A DNA stretch of 7,089 bases, from contig NVSZ01000007.1 in NCBI GenBank assembly GCA_002732845.1, forward strand, positions 42,999-50,087. Reading direction: 5' to 3'. The stretch is from Rhodospirillaceae bacterium. Lineage in GTDB: Bacteria; Pseudomonadota; Alphaproteobacteria; Rhodospirillales; Magnetovibrionaceae. This document shows, one piece after another, positions 1 through 6,328 of the stretch. Position 1 is the first letter of the stretch; each line of letters begins with the position of its first letter. A program made the position numbers and the translations under genes. The notes beneath the pieces were generated by a model. It ran no database searches, was not told where the DNA came from, and saw only the letters and a program-made list of their open reading frames with translations.

Positions 1-1029
1 CTTTTTCGATTTTTTTACCTTCAAACCTTGAAGAGCTTCATCGGTATAAATCGTGCCATTGGTTTCTTGAATGGTCCGGATGTCTATCCAATGTTCTTTG
101 AAGGTGATCGGAATAAAGCGGTCGGATTTTTTGCCGAATTCTTCATCCAAGGCTGTGCCCTTCCAATCAAAGGTCAAAAAAGCTTTTTTGATTTTGGCTT
201 GCAAATCAGGATTCAAATTATGGGCATAGCCATAAGATGTTGTTGGGAACAAGCTGGATTCCCAAATAATGCGTAGGTCATCACGGTTCACAATGCCCTT
301 ATCAACCATGCGGTCCAAGACACTGGACGCAATCGGAGCCGCGTCATAATCTTTATTGGCGACGCCCATGATCGAGTTGTCGTGCTTTCCTGAATAGGTC
401 ACCTTGTAGTCCTTGCCCGGCTCGACGCCCAAGGATTTAAACAAAGCCCGGGGGGCTTGGTTTCCGGAATTTGAAGACGGTGAAACGTGGGCAATGTTGC
501 GACCCTTAAGGTCAGATACTTTTTTAATATCCGTGCTTTTGTGGGTGATCAATTGAAGCTTATAGCCAAAGCGTCCATCATCTTTACCCATAATCGCGAT
601 GGGAACATACCCCGCTAAGTTCACACCAAAAACCGTTGGCCCGGTGGAAATGCCGGCAATGTGAAGGCGGCCGGATCGCATGGCTTCAACTTGTGAGGCA
701 TAAGAATCTGCACCGTACCATTTTACTTTTTTACCGGTGATTTTTTCCATATACGTTAGAAATTCGGTAAACACGTTTTCATAAACGGAAGGGTCTTCAA
801 CAGGCGTGTAGGAAAAAATCAAAGTGCTTGGGTTCAGCCACTTTGAAGAATCTGTTGGTGTGTCGGCAACCAAATCATTGTTTTCGTCACAATAACGTTT
901 GTCGAGATTTCCCCGGTTGGAACATTCCGCAGCTTGAGCCGTAGAAATACCGCCAAGGCCAAATGTTGCGCCCGCTAAAATCAGGCTTCCACCCAGGGCG
1001 AATTGATGAAGTTTCGATAAGTTTTTCAT
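1..1029 (-). CDS. phnD: PhnD-type phosphate/phosphite/phosphonate ABC transporter substrate-binding protein (C-terminus beyond window)
   Basis: Not closed by a stop inside the window: 343 codons read open from ATG at 1029 to base 1, so the 3' end is missing. Family members are about 300-340 residues, so probably little is lost. Residues 1-34 form a Sec signal peptide (MKNLSK, a hydrophobic stretch ALGGSLILAGATFGLGG, then AQA-A), so the mature protein is periplasmic. The fold is a two-lobed binding protein: YTPVEDPSVYENVF (74-87), EAMRSGRLHIAGISTGP (115-131), the Ser-rich oxyanion loop SPSSNSG (183-189), and SGKHDNS with H216, which I align with the ligand-contacting histidine of E. coli PhnD. 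The mature N-terminus has C36 and C47, a possible disulfide. The ribosome site GGGAG (bases 1044-1040) lies 10 bases before the ATG. The permease and ATPase partners are not visible and may lie to the left. The ligand (phosphonate, phosphite or another oxyanion) cannot be decided from sequence. No clear Pho box is seen upstream. Confidence 0.88.
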   Translation of the reverse strand, partial: MKNLSKLHQFALGGSLILAGATFGLGGISTAQAAECSNRGNLDKRYCDENNDLVADTPTDSSKWLNPSTLIFSYTPVEDPSVYENVFTEFLTYMEKITGKKVKWYGADSYASQVEAMRSGRLHIAGISTGPTVFGVNLAGYVPIAIMGKDDGRFGYKLQLITHKSTDIKKVSDLKGRNIAHVSPSSNSGNQAPRALFKSLGVEPGKDYKVTYSGKHDNSIMGVANKDYDAAPIASSVLDRMVDKGIVNRDDLRIIWESSLFPTTSYGYAHNLNPDLQAKIKKAFLTFDWKGTALDEEFGKKSDRFIPITFKEHWIDIRTIQETNGTIYTDEALQGLKVKKSKK

Positions 1030-1086
1030 GTTTTGTATACTCCCTATATTAACATTACGCTTAAATGGTTATGTCTAATAATTCAG

Positions 1087-1104
1087 GTACGATTAAGGTC
1101 GTAC
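1087..1104. repeat. Inverted repeat in the phnD / HAD-IIA divergent intergenic region
   Basis: GTACGA - TTAAGG - TCGTAC: two perfect 6-base arms around a 6-base spacer, in the 101-base gap (1030-1130) between two divergent genes. With a mismatch or bulge the symmetry extends outward (TCA on the left, TGA on the right). No T-run follows on either strand, so it does not look like a terminator. It could be an operator for an unknown dimeric regulator of either gene. I do not recognise it as a Pho box or any other named site. Apart from the two ribosome sites nothing else stands out in this gap, and no convincing -35/-10 pair could be chosen for phnD or the phosphatase. Confidence 0.4.
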
Positions 1105-1130
1105 TCTTGATTTTAAAAGGAAGGCCCGCA

Positions 1131-1985
1131 ATGGTAACACAATTGAACAGCTTCAGGGGCCTTGTCGATGATTACGATGCCTTTCTGATTGATGCGTGGG
1201 GGGTGCTGCACGATGGCGTCAAGCCCTACGCCGGGGCGATCGACGTTTTGCGTGAACTGAAACACGCTGAAAAAACCGTTGTGATTATTTCCAATGCCGC
1301 GCGCCGTACCGAACAAGTTGCGCTCGAAATGCAAAGGCTGGGCCTGGCGCCTGATCTGTACGCGCACTTGGCAACGTCTGGCGAAGCTGCCTGGCAAGCC
1401 TTGTCCGCGCGCGCCGATGATCAACATCGGGCCTTGGGTAAACGGTGTTATTATCTTGGACCGGATCGCAGTCGTAACCTGATGGTTGGCCTGAACCTTG
1501 ATGAGGTCGAGCAAATCGAAGACGCTAGTTTTTTGTTGGTCACGGGGGTTCTTGATCCTGCCCATGACCTTGAGTCTTGCCGGACTGTTTTGGACAAAGC
1601 GTTGAAGCATAATTTGGTTTTGGTTTCGGCCAATTCTGATCGCATTGCGATCAGCGGCGGCAAGACTTATTTTTGCGGGGGTGCGGTGGCCGGGTTGTAC
1701 AGTTCCATGGGCGGCTCCAGCCTGCATTATGGAAAACCATATTTGCCGATTTATGAAACTTGTTTTGCGGCGTTGCCGGGTGTTTCCAAAGAGCGTATTT
1801 TGGCGGTCGGGGATTCTTTTGAAACCGACATGCCCGGTGCCAAAGCCGCAAACCTTGATGCGCTGTTTATTGGCGGGGGAATTCACAGGGATGTTTTGAA
1901 AAACAATTCGTCCGGTGGAGTGCAAGCCTTGTGCAATAAATACGGATGCACGCCCAAGGCCGTGTTGGATGTGCTGCGCTGGTGA
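1131..1985 (+). CDS. HAD superfamily class IIA hydrolase (TIGR01459-type phosphatase)
   Basis: A 284-residue cytoplasmic HAD phosphatase of the NagD-like class IIA (C2 cap) group. Motif I is FLIDAWGVLHDG with nucleophile D21. The usual second Asp is W23, which I believe is normal for the alphaproteobacterial TIGR01459 group rather than damage. Motif II is IISNAARR (S54), motif III is HYGKPYLPIYE (K202), and motif IV is AVGDSFETDMPGA (D228, D233), followed by FIGGGIH. The cap sits between motifs II and III. Start choice: an in-frame ATG exists at 1065, but ATG at 1131 has AGGAAGG (1118-1124) six bases upstream, and homology starts just after it (NSFRGLVDDYDAFLID). The upstream 22 residues look like untranslated leader. 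Substrate is unknown; class IIA members act on sugar phosphates, nucleotides or p-nitrophenyl phosphate. It is transcribed alone and runs head-on into the minus-strand HAD-IIB gene, with 8 bases between the stops. Confidence 0.9.
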   Translation: MVTQLNSFRGLVDDYDAFLIDAWGVLHDGVKPYAGAIDVLRELKHAEKTVVIISNAARRTEQVALEMQRLGLAPDLYAHLATSGEAAWQALSARADDQHRALGKRCYYLGPDRSRNLMVGLNLDEVEQIEDASFLLVTGVLDPAHDLESCRTVLDKALKHNLVLVSANSDRIAISGGKTYFCGGAVAGLYSSMGGSSLHYGKPYLPIYETCFAALPGVSKERILAVGDSFETDMPGAKAANLDALFIGGGIHRDVLKNNSSGGVQALCNKYGCTPKAVLDVLRW

Positions 1986-1993
1986 GGATCGTT

Positions 1994-2806
1994 TCATGAA
2001 ACCGCCTCCCGCGCATCAATTAGGCTTTTCGCCAATTCGCTAAATCCGGCTCCGCCGCGCCCCATCGTGACATAGGCCGGTTTAGCGGTCAGTTGATTTT
2101 CGAAATCACAAACGTTGGCGACGCCCACCGCATGAGGAAAAAAAGCAAACATGGGGGCGTCGTTCGGGGAATCCCCGGCAAACACAAATTCAGATTTCGC
2201 TTGGTTTAAATCAAGGCCCAAACAGTCCTGCGCAAAAAGTTGGCTCATGGTCAATTTGTCATAGGTGCCGTACCAGCCGTTCACATGGATCGAACTCACC
2301 TTGGCGGTGGCGCCATCGTCTTCGAACAAGCGCACGATGTGATCGATATCGGCTTGGTTCAGGGCAGGGACGTCTTCGCAAAAATCGATCGCCAAATCGG
2401 TTTCGCGGTATAACTGGTCTGCGGAAATCGCCGATCCCGAAACCTGATCTAAAATATGCTGCCCGAGTTTTTCCAGCCGCGCTCGATTTTCGGCGCGGGT
2501 GCCATCGTCGTCAACATAGCGCCGATCCATGCGTTTGTTTTTTTGGTCATAGCGAAAATAAAAAGCCCCGTTTTCGCCAACCACACCGTCCACCGGCCAC
2601 ATCCGGGCAATGTGGTCGCACCATCCGGCGGGACGTCCGGTGATGGGCACAACTAAAAATCCGGCGGCCTGTAAATTTTCCATGGCTTGATAGGCGTCTG
2701 CGGTCAATCGCCCGTCTGTGGTCAGGGTGTCATCAATATCGGTGAACACGCCTCGAATGGATTGGCGGTCGCTTTGGTGAAAGTCAGACAGCGGCAACAT
2801 AGACAT
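1994..2806 (-). CDS. HAD-IIB (Cof-like) phosphatase, translationally coupled to glpD
   Basis: A 270-residue HAD class IIB hydrolase. Motif I is VFTDIDDTLTTDG (D23 nucleophile, D25 acid/base). Motif II is VVPITGRPAGW (T56), followed by VVGENGAFYF (75-84). A C2B-type cap spans about 85-180. Motif III is YDKLTMSQLF (K184). Motif IV is FAGDSPNDAPMF (D212, D216), then AVGVANV. All catalytic residues are present, so it should be active. Relatives hydrolyse sugar phosphates, trehalose-, sucrose- or mannosyl-glycerate phosphates; I cannot name the substrate. The ATG at 2806 shares its A with the glpD TAA (TAATG) and has GGAGA (2820-2816) nine bases upstream. A longer in-frame ATG at 2842 would overlap glpD by 37 bases and lacks family similarity; a second ATG at 2800 is also possible. 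The overlap implies co-transcription and coupled translation with GlpD, hence a link to glycerol-3-phosphate metabolism (inference). Confidence 0.9.
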   Translation of the reverse strand: MSMLPLSDFHQSDRQSIRGVFTDIDDTLTTDGRLTADAYQAMENLQAAGFLVVPITGRPAGWCDHIARMWPVDGVVGENGAFYFRYDQKNKRMDRRYVDDDGTRAENRARLEKLGQHILDQVSGSAISADQLYRETDLAIDFCEDVPALNQADIDHIVRLFEDDGATAKVSSIHVNGWYGTYDKLTMSQLFAQDCLGLDLNQAKSEFVFAGDSPNDAPMFAFFPHAVGVANVCDFENQLTAKPAYVTMGRGGAGFSELAKSLIDAREAVS

Positions 2807-4359
2807 TATGTTGGGTCTCCGGCCGCAGTATTCAACAACCATTCCTGCAAGTCGGTTTTTGTCGCCTCATTGGCTTTCAGGCCCAGTTTGGTGCGCCGCC
2901 ACAAAATGTCTTCGACGGTCAGCGCCCATTCGTGTTCAACCAAATAGCGGGCTTCACATTCATAAAGGCCGGCGCCGAAATCGATGCCCATGTCGGCCAC
3001 TTTGCTCATGTTATCTAAAATCATCATCAGACGCGTGCCATAGGTGTTGACGTACCGGACCAGAACTTCGCTGGGGACCCACGCATAATGTTTGCGCATG
3101 GCCTCGGCGAAAGCGGGCAGATCGGCGCCCGAGATATCGCCACCGGGCAGCGGGGTGTCCGCTGTCCAGGGCCCTTTTGTAAAGTCCAAAACGTCGGCCA
3201 GCTTAACCATGGTTTTTTCGGCCAGCACCCGGTAGGTGGTGATTTTCCCGCCCAGCACAGATAATGCCGCCGAGCCTTTTGAGGCGTGTTGCAGGTCTAA
3301 ACGATAATCTCGAGTGATTTCGGCTGCATCATCGCCTTTTTCACCCAGCAAAGGACGCACCCCGGAAAATGACCACACCACATCGTCGGGTGTGGTTTTC
3401 TTTTTGAAAAATAGATTGATCGCCGTGCACAGGTAGTCAACTTCATCGGACGATGGCCGCACCACATTTAAGTCTTCGTCTAAATCAACATCGGTGGTGC
3501 CGATTAGGGTGAAGTCCTGTTCAAACGGTATAGCGAAAACAATGCGCCGATCTGTGTTTTGGAAAATATAGGCCTTGTCGTGTTCGAACAGGCGCTTCAC
3601 CACAATGTGGCTGCCTTTGACCAAGCGCATTTTGGGGGGCGCAATGCCGTCAATCACATCATGAAGGTTGAGTTCCGCCCATGGTCCCGTGGCATTCACG
3701 ATGGTGCGAGCGTGTACGATTGTTTCGGCCCCGTCCTTGGTGCCCCGCAACGTCACTTCCCAGCCGGGTTTGTCTTTTAAAGGAACCGCTTTGACGCATT
3801 CGGTGCGGGTGAGAATTTTTGCGCCGCGTTCCTTGGCATCCACCGCATTCAACACCACCAAACGGCTGTCGCTGACGGAACAATCTGAATACTGAACGGC
3901 CTTGGTGATGCCCGGCACCAAAGGGTCGCCATAGACCGTGCCGGGTAATTTCTGCCAGCCTGATCCCGGTAATTTTTTGCGTTTGCCAAGGTGATCATAC
4001 AAAAACAGGCCCAACCGGATCAGCCACGCCGGACGTAATCCGGGGCTGTGTGGTAAAATAAACCGCAACGGTTTGACGATATGGGGGGCCAGTTGTAATA
4101 AAACTTCGCGTTCGGCCAAGGACGCCCGCACCAGTTTAAATTCATAATATTCCAGATAACGCAGGCCACCGTGGATTAATTTGGTGCTGGCCGATGATGT
4201 GCCTGCGGCCAAATCGCCTTTTTCACATAACATCACAGACAACCCGCGCCCCGAAGCATCGCGCGCAATGCCCGTGCCATTGATGCCGCCACCGATGATC
4301 AACAGGTCGGTTTCTTGGATGGTTTTTGGGATCGTTTTGGGGTCTGTAGTGTTCAGCAT
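2806..4359 (-). CDS. glpD: Aerobic glycerol-3-phosphate dehydrogenase (FAD, quinone-linked)
   Basis: A 517-residue flavoprotein, close in length and sequence to E. coli GlpD (501). It oxidises sn-glycerol-3-phosphate to dihydroxyacetone phosphate and passes electrons to ubiquinone at the inner face of the cytoplasmic membrane. Visible landmarks, in order: dinucleotide fold LLIIGGGINGTGIARDA (19-35); TSSASTKLIHGGLRYLEYYE (54-73), a GlpD hallmark; LRPAWLIRLGLFLYDHLGKR (108-127); VNATGPW (221-227); LVKGSHIVV (246-254); IGTTDVD (286-292); FSGVRPL with R335 (331-337), the substrate-binding arginine of the family; VLGGKITTYR (368-377); and the C-terminal helical domain with EHEWALTVEDILWRRTKLG (475-493). 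ATG at 4359 is preceded by AAGGGAAG (4373-4366) with a 6-base spacer. Upstream lie a GlpR-type operator and a plausible promoter, and glpR itself is the next gene. The stop overlaps the start of the HAD-IIB gene. Confidence 0.98.
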   Translation of the reverse strand: MLNTTDPKTIPKTIQETDLLIIGGGINGTGIARDASGRGLSVMLCEKGDLAAGTSSASTKLIHGGLRYLEYYEFKLVRASLAEREVLLQLAPHIVKPLRFILPHSPGLRPAWLIRLGLFLYDHLGKRKKLPGSGWQKLPGTVYGDPLVPGITKAVQYSDCSVSDSRLVVLNAVDAKERGAKILTRTECVKAVPLKDKPGWEVTLRGTKDGAETIVHARTIVNATGPWAELNLHDVIDGIAPPKMRLVKGSHIVVKRLFEHDKAYIFQNTDRRIVFAIPFEQDFTLIGTTDVDLDEDLNVVRPSSDEVDYLCTAINLFFKKKTTPDDVVWSFSGVRPLLGEKGDDAAEITRDYRLDLQHASKGSAALSVLGGKITTYRVLAEKTMVKLADVLDFTKGPWTADTPLPGGDISGADLPAFAEAMRKHYAWVPSEVLVRYVNTYGTRLMMILDNMSKVADMGIDFGAGLYECEARYLVEHEWALTVEDILWRRTKLGLKANEATKTDLQEWLLNTAAGDPT

Positions 4360-4404
4360 TTCGCACTTCCCTTGAATTTCACTAAAAGGCTAGTACGTTC
4401 ATTT

Positions 4405-4424
4405 GATTTTCGCAATCGAAAATT
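4405..4424. promoter_or_regulatory. GlpR operator upstream of glpD
   Basis: GATTTTCGCAATCGAAAATT. Read on the minus strand, the first half-site AATTTTCGAT fits the E. coli GlpR half-site consensus WATKYTCGWW at 10 of 10 positions. The other half, GATTTTCGCA, fits 8 of 10. The TCG/CGA spacing is that of the E. coli glp operators. It lies 46-65 bases before the glpD ATG and overlaps the proposed -10 and start site, as a repressor site should. A further palindrome, TTTTCGAAAA (4443-4452), sits 33 bp away centre to centre and could be an auxiliary half-site. The match was made by eye against a remembered consensus. Confidence 0.7.
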
Positions 4425-4449
4425 TACATCAAAATAAGATACTTTTCGA
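4421..4449 (-). promoter_or_regulatory. Candidate sigma-70-type promoter of glpD
   Basis: On the minus strand, TCGAAA (4449-4444, 4/6 to TTGACA) and TAAATT (4426-4421, 4/6 to TATAAT) are separated by 17 bases. Transcription would start near 4414, giving a leader of about 55 bases before glpD. The -35 element sits inside the TTTTCGAAAA palindrome and the -10 overlaps the GlpR operator, so bound GlpR would block polymerase. Each hexamer is a weak match and the region is AT-rich, so chance similarity is possible. Confidence 0.35.
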
Positions 4450-4477
4450 AAATGCAGGTTTTTGTTTAATTTGTTTT

Positions 4478-5254
4478 TTAAGACTCGAACGAGGCGCTCT
4501 TGGCGACATGAATTTGCATGTCGGCTTGTTCCACCACGCCCAGCAAGGGTTGCTTGGGCATTTTGTCGGTGTACCAACTGTGGATGTCGTTCAAATGGCC
4601 CAAACGCACCATGGCATTTCGCCCAACCTTGGATTGATCGGCGGCCAAAAGGACTTTTCGGGAATTGGCTAAAATAGCCTTGGCAACCTGCACTTCACGG
4701 TAATCATAATCCAAAAGCGTGCCGTCGGTGTCGATGGCGCTGATGCCGATGATGCCGTAATCAACGCGAAACTGGCCGATCATATTTAAGGCAGCTTCGC
4801 CTGTCAGGCCCTTGTCTCGGCATCGCACCACGCCACCTGTGACCATCACTTCAAAGTCTTCCTTATCAGATAACATATTGGCAACATTCAAGTTATTTGT
4901 GATGATGCGCAGGCCTTTGTGGTTCAGCAACAGGGCGCTGGCGACGGCTTCGGTGGTGGTGCCGATGTTGATGAACAGGGATGCATTGTCGGGGATGTGT
5001 TCGGCCAAGGTGTTGGCCAAGGCCTTTTTTTCGTCCCGGTGTAAAATTTGGCGACGATCATAGGCTACGTTTTCCACGCTGGACGGCAAACTCGCACCGC
5101 CATGGTGGCGTTGCAATAATCCCAAGCCCGCCAATTCATTGATGTCGCGGCGAATGGTTTGCAGGGTGACCTTAAAATGGCGGGCAATTTCTTCGATGGA
5201 AACATAACCTTGCCGGGCCACCATTTCCAAAACTTCGTTGCGCCGGGCTTCCAT
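4478..5254 (-). CDS. glpR: DeoR-family glycerol-3-phosphate regulon repressor GlpR
   Basis: A 258-residue DeoR-family repressor that aligns with E. coli GlpR (252) almost throughout. The N-terminal winged helix-turn-helix is GYVSIEEIARHFKVTLQTIR (16-35), followed by RDINELAGLGLLQRHHGGA (36-54). The C-terminal sugar-phosphate-sensing domain has INIGTTTEAVASAL (95-108), IITNNLNVANML (117-128), GGVVRCRDKGLTGEAAL (140-156), GIIGISAIDTDGTLLDYDY (167-185) and ADQSKVGRNAMV (205-216). The expected inducer is glycerol-3-phosphate, which releases the operators. Start choice: an in-frame TTG at 5290 would add 12 residues but has no ribosome site. The ATG at 5254 has AGGAAA (5269-5264) nine bases upstream and matches the E. 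coli start, so I use it. It is followed after 118 bases by glpD. It probably represses itself through the operator at 5296-5315. Confidence 0.96.
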   Translation of the reverse strand: MEARRNEVLEMVARQGYVSIEEIARHFKVTLQTIRRDINELAGLGLLQRHHGGASLPSSVENVAYDRRQILHRDEKKALANTLAEHIPDNASLFINIGTTTEAVASALLLNHKGLRIITNNLNVANMLSDKEDFEVMVTGGVVRCRDKGLTGEAALNMIGQFRVDYGIIGISAIDTDGTLLDYDYREVQVAKAILANSRKVLLAADQSKVGRNAMVRLGHLNDIHSWYTDKMPKQPLLGVVEQADMQIHVAKSASFES

Positions 5255-5295
5255 GATGTTCGGTTTCCTGTTGCTTTTAGGGAGGCTCAACAGAA

Positions 5296-5315
5296 TATGT
5301 TCGTTTTCGAAAAAA
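5296..5315. promoter_or_regulatory. GlpR operator upstream of glpR (autoregulation)
   Basis: TATGTTCGTTTTCGAAAAAA. The left half, TATGTTCGTT, fits WATKYTCGWW at 10 of 10 positions; the right half, read in reverse complement as TTTTTTCGAA, fits 9 of 10. Spacing between the CG steps equals that of the site before glpD. It lies 42-61 bases upstream of the glpR ATG, in the 97-base gap after the decarboxylase gene. Possible promoter pieces nearby on the minus strand are TCGACA (5334-5329, 5/6 to -35) and CATATT (5299-5294, 4/6 to -10), but these two are too far apart to form one promoter, so I do not call one. Confidence 0.72.
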
Positions 5316-5333
5316 GGAAAGCGTTACTTGTCG

Positions 5334-5353
5334 AGACCCTAGGATTAGGCTCT
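5334..5353 (-). terminator. Weak hairpin at the end of the decarboxylase gene
   Basis: AGACCCTA - GGAT - TAGGCTCT on the plus strand: 8-bp arms with one C:C mismatch around a 4-base loop, starting at the decarboxylase stop codon. Read on the minus strand there is no T-run directly after the stem; a run of T appears only about 18 bases later (5315-5310, inside the operator). It could slow transcription or stabilise a 3' end, but it is not a standard intrinsic terminator. Confidence 0.22.
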
Positions 5354-6299
5354 AACCTTTTAACTGTTTAAAATATTCAATGGTGGTTTTCAGGCCTTCG
5401 TCCAGCTGAATCTTGGGTTGCCAGTCAATTTTGGATTTGGCGAGGCTAATGTCGGGGCACCGTTGCAACGGATCATCGATGGGCAGATCTTCAAAGATTA
5501 AATTTGAGGAAGACCCGGTCAGCGCGATGACTTTTTCGGCCAATTCTTTGATGGTGAATTCGCCGGGGTTGCCAAGGTTCATAGGCCCGGTGAAATCGTC
5601 CAGCGCCATAAAGCGCAAAAACGCGTCGATCAGGTCATCCACATAACAAAACGACCGGGTTTGCAGGCCGTCTCCATAGATTGTGATGTCTTTGTTGTTC
5701 AGCGCCTGCATAATAAAGTTCGAGACCACGCGTCCATCATTGGGATGCATGCGCGGGCCATAGGTGTTGAAAAGCCGTGCCACGCGAATTTCCACATTGT
5801 ATTGACGGTGATAATCAAAAAACAGAGTTTCCGCGCAACGCTTGCCTTCGTCGTAACACGCACGCGGACCGATGGGATTGACGTTGCCGCGATAGTCTTC
5901 GGTTTGCGGGTGGACCTCTGGATCGCCATAAACCTCGGACGTGGACGATTGAAATATTCTGGCCTTGGTGCGTTTCGCCAATCCCAACATATTAATCGCG
6001 CCGTGGACCGCCGTTTTGGTGGTTTGCACCGGGTCGTATTGATAATGAATGGGGGACGCGGGGCAGGCGAGGTTATAAATCTCGTCGACTTCCACATACA
6101 GCGGAATGGTCACGTCGTGGCGCATCAATTCAAAGCGGGGATTGCCGATCAGGTGTAAAATATTGTCTTTTGGCCCGGTGAAAAAATTATCCAGACAAAT
6201 CACGTCATGGCCTTGGTTGATCAGGCGTTCACACAGGTGCGATCCTAAAAATCCAGCCCCGCCGGTGACCAAAATACGTTTACGGTCAAACATTCCCAT
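5352..6299 (-). CDS. uxs: UDP-glucuronate decarboxylase (UDP-xylose synthase), NAD-dependent SDR family
   Basis: A 315-residue cytosolic extended-SDR enzyme with no membrane segment. It converts UDP-glucuronate to UDP-xylose and CO2 through a tightly bound NAD+ cycle, supplying xylose for lipopolysaccharide or exopolysaccharide. Landmarks: Rossmann glycine motif [11 protein letters not shown] (11-21); acidic D37 for NAD; the decarboxylase hallmark [20 protein letters not shown] (76-95); [10 protein letters not shown] (118-127) with T120 and E122; [10 protein letters not shown] (145-154) with catalytic Y149 and K153; [15 protein letters not shown] (182-196); and [14 protein letters not shown] (209-222) with R215. 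These separate it from 4-epimerases and dTDP-glucose dehydratases. Start: in-frame ATGs lie at 6299 and 6293. The one at 6299 has only a weak GGGA seven bases upstream; homology starts at [11 protein letters not shown], so either fits. A 13-bp tandem duplication covers the start region. It lies 42 bases after recX on the same strand and may be read with it. Confidence 0.95.
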   Translation of the reverse strand: MGMFDRKRILVTGGAGFLGSHLCERLINQGHDVICLDNFFTGPKDNILHLIGNPRFELMRHDVTIPLYVEVDEIYNLACPASPIHYQYDPVQTTKTAVHGAINMLGLAKRTKARIFQSSTSEVYGDPEVHPQTEDYRGNVNPIGPRACYDEGKRCAETLFFDYHRQYNVEIRVARLFNTYGPRMHPNDGRVVSNFIMQALNNKDITIYGDGLQTRSFCYVDDLIDAFLRFMALDDFTGPMNLGNPGEFTIKELAEKVIALTGSSSNLIFEDLPIDDPLQRCPDISLAKSKIDWQPKIQLDEGLKTTIEYFKQLKG

Positions 6300-6312
6300 C
6301 GTTCATTCCCAT
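6286..6312 (-). other. Possible 8-codon upstream ORF overlapping the decarboxylase start
   Basis: ATG at 6312 reads MGMNDGNV and then TGA (6288-6286), in another frame than the decarboxylase gene and overlapping both of its in-frame ATGs. Its ATG has the best ribosome site in the gap, AAGGAA (6326-6321), at 8 bases spacing. Ribosomes loading there would stop just past the true start and could re-initiate backward by about ten bases. It is probably a by-product of the 13-bp duplication rather than a functional peptide. Confidence 0.25.
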
Positions 6313-6316
6313 CGTT
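6291..6316. repeat. Perfect 13-bp tandem duplication over the decarboxylase start codon
   Basis: The 13-mer CATTCCCATCGTT (plus strand) occurs twice without a gap, at 6291-6303 and 6304-6316. On the coding strand each copy reads AACGATGGGAATG and so carries ATG-GGA-ATG. Thirteen is not a multiple of three, so the outer copy's ATG is out of frame with the gene while the inner copy's is in frame. Removing one copy would place AAGGAA 8 bases before an in-frame ATG, which suggests a slippage duplication of an originally normal start. Confidence 0.95.
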
Positions 6317-6328
6317 AAAATTCCTTAA

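Noticed and set aside
28..276. An 82-codon open frame on the plus strand
   Set aside because: Antisense to the conserved C-terminal part of the PhnD-like protein, which reads open through the whole region.
1065..1130. Upstream ATG extending the HAD-IIA protein by 22 residues
   Set aside because: No ribosome site before 1065, no family similarity in the added residues, and AGGAAGG is ideally placed for ATG at 1131. The stretch also contains the inverted repeat.
1030..1130. Pho box upstream of phnD
   Set aside because: No pair of CTGTCAT-like repeats with 11-bp periodicity could be found on either strand.
1986..1993. Bidirectional terminator between the two convergent HAD genes
   Set aside because: Only 8 bases separate the stops, and no stem-loop with a T-run is visible in or around them.
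1113..1997. A 294-codon open frame on the minus strand, opposite the HAD-IIA gene
   Set aside because: It has no recognisable domain, and the plus-strand frame carries all four HAD motifs with a good ribosome site. It is an antisense shadow.
5255..5290. TTG start for GlpR at 5290
   Set aside because: No ribosome site before it. ATG at 5254 has AGGAAA upstream and aligns with the E. coli GlpR start.
5661..6158. A 165-codon open frame on the plus strand inside the decarboxylase gene
   Set aside because: Antisense to conserved decarboxylase motifs; no family resemblance and no ribosome site.
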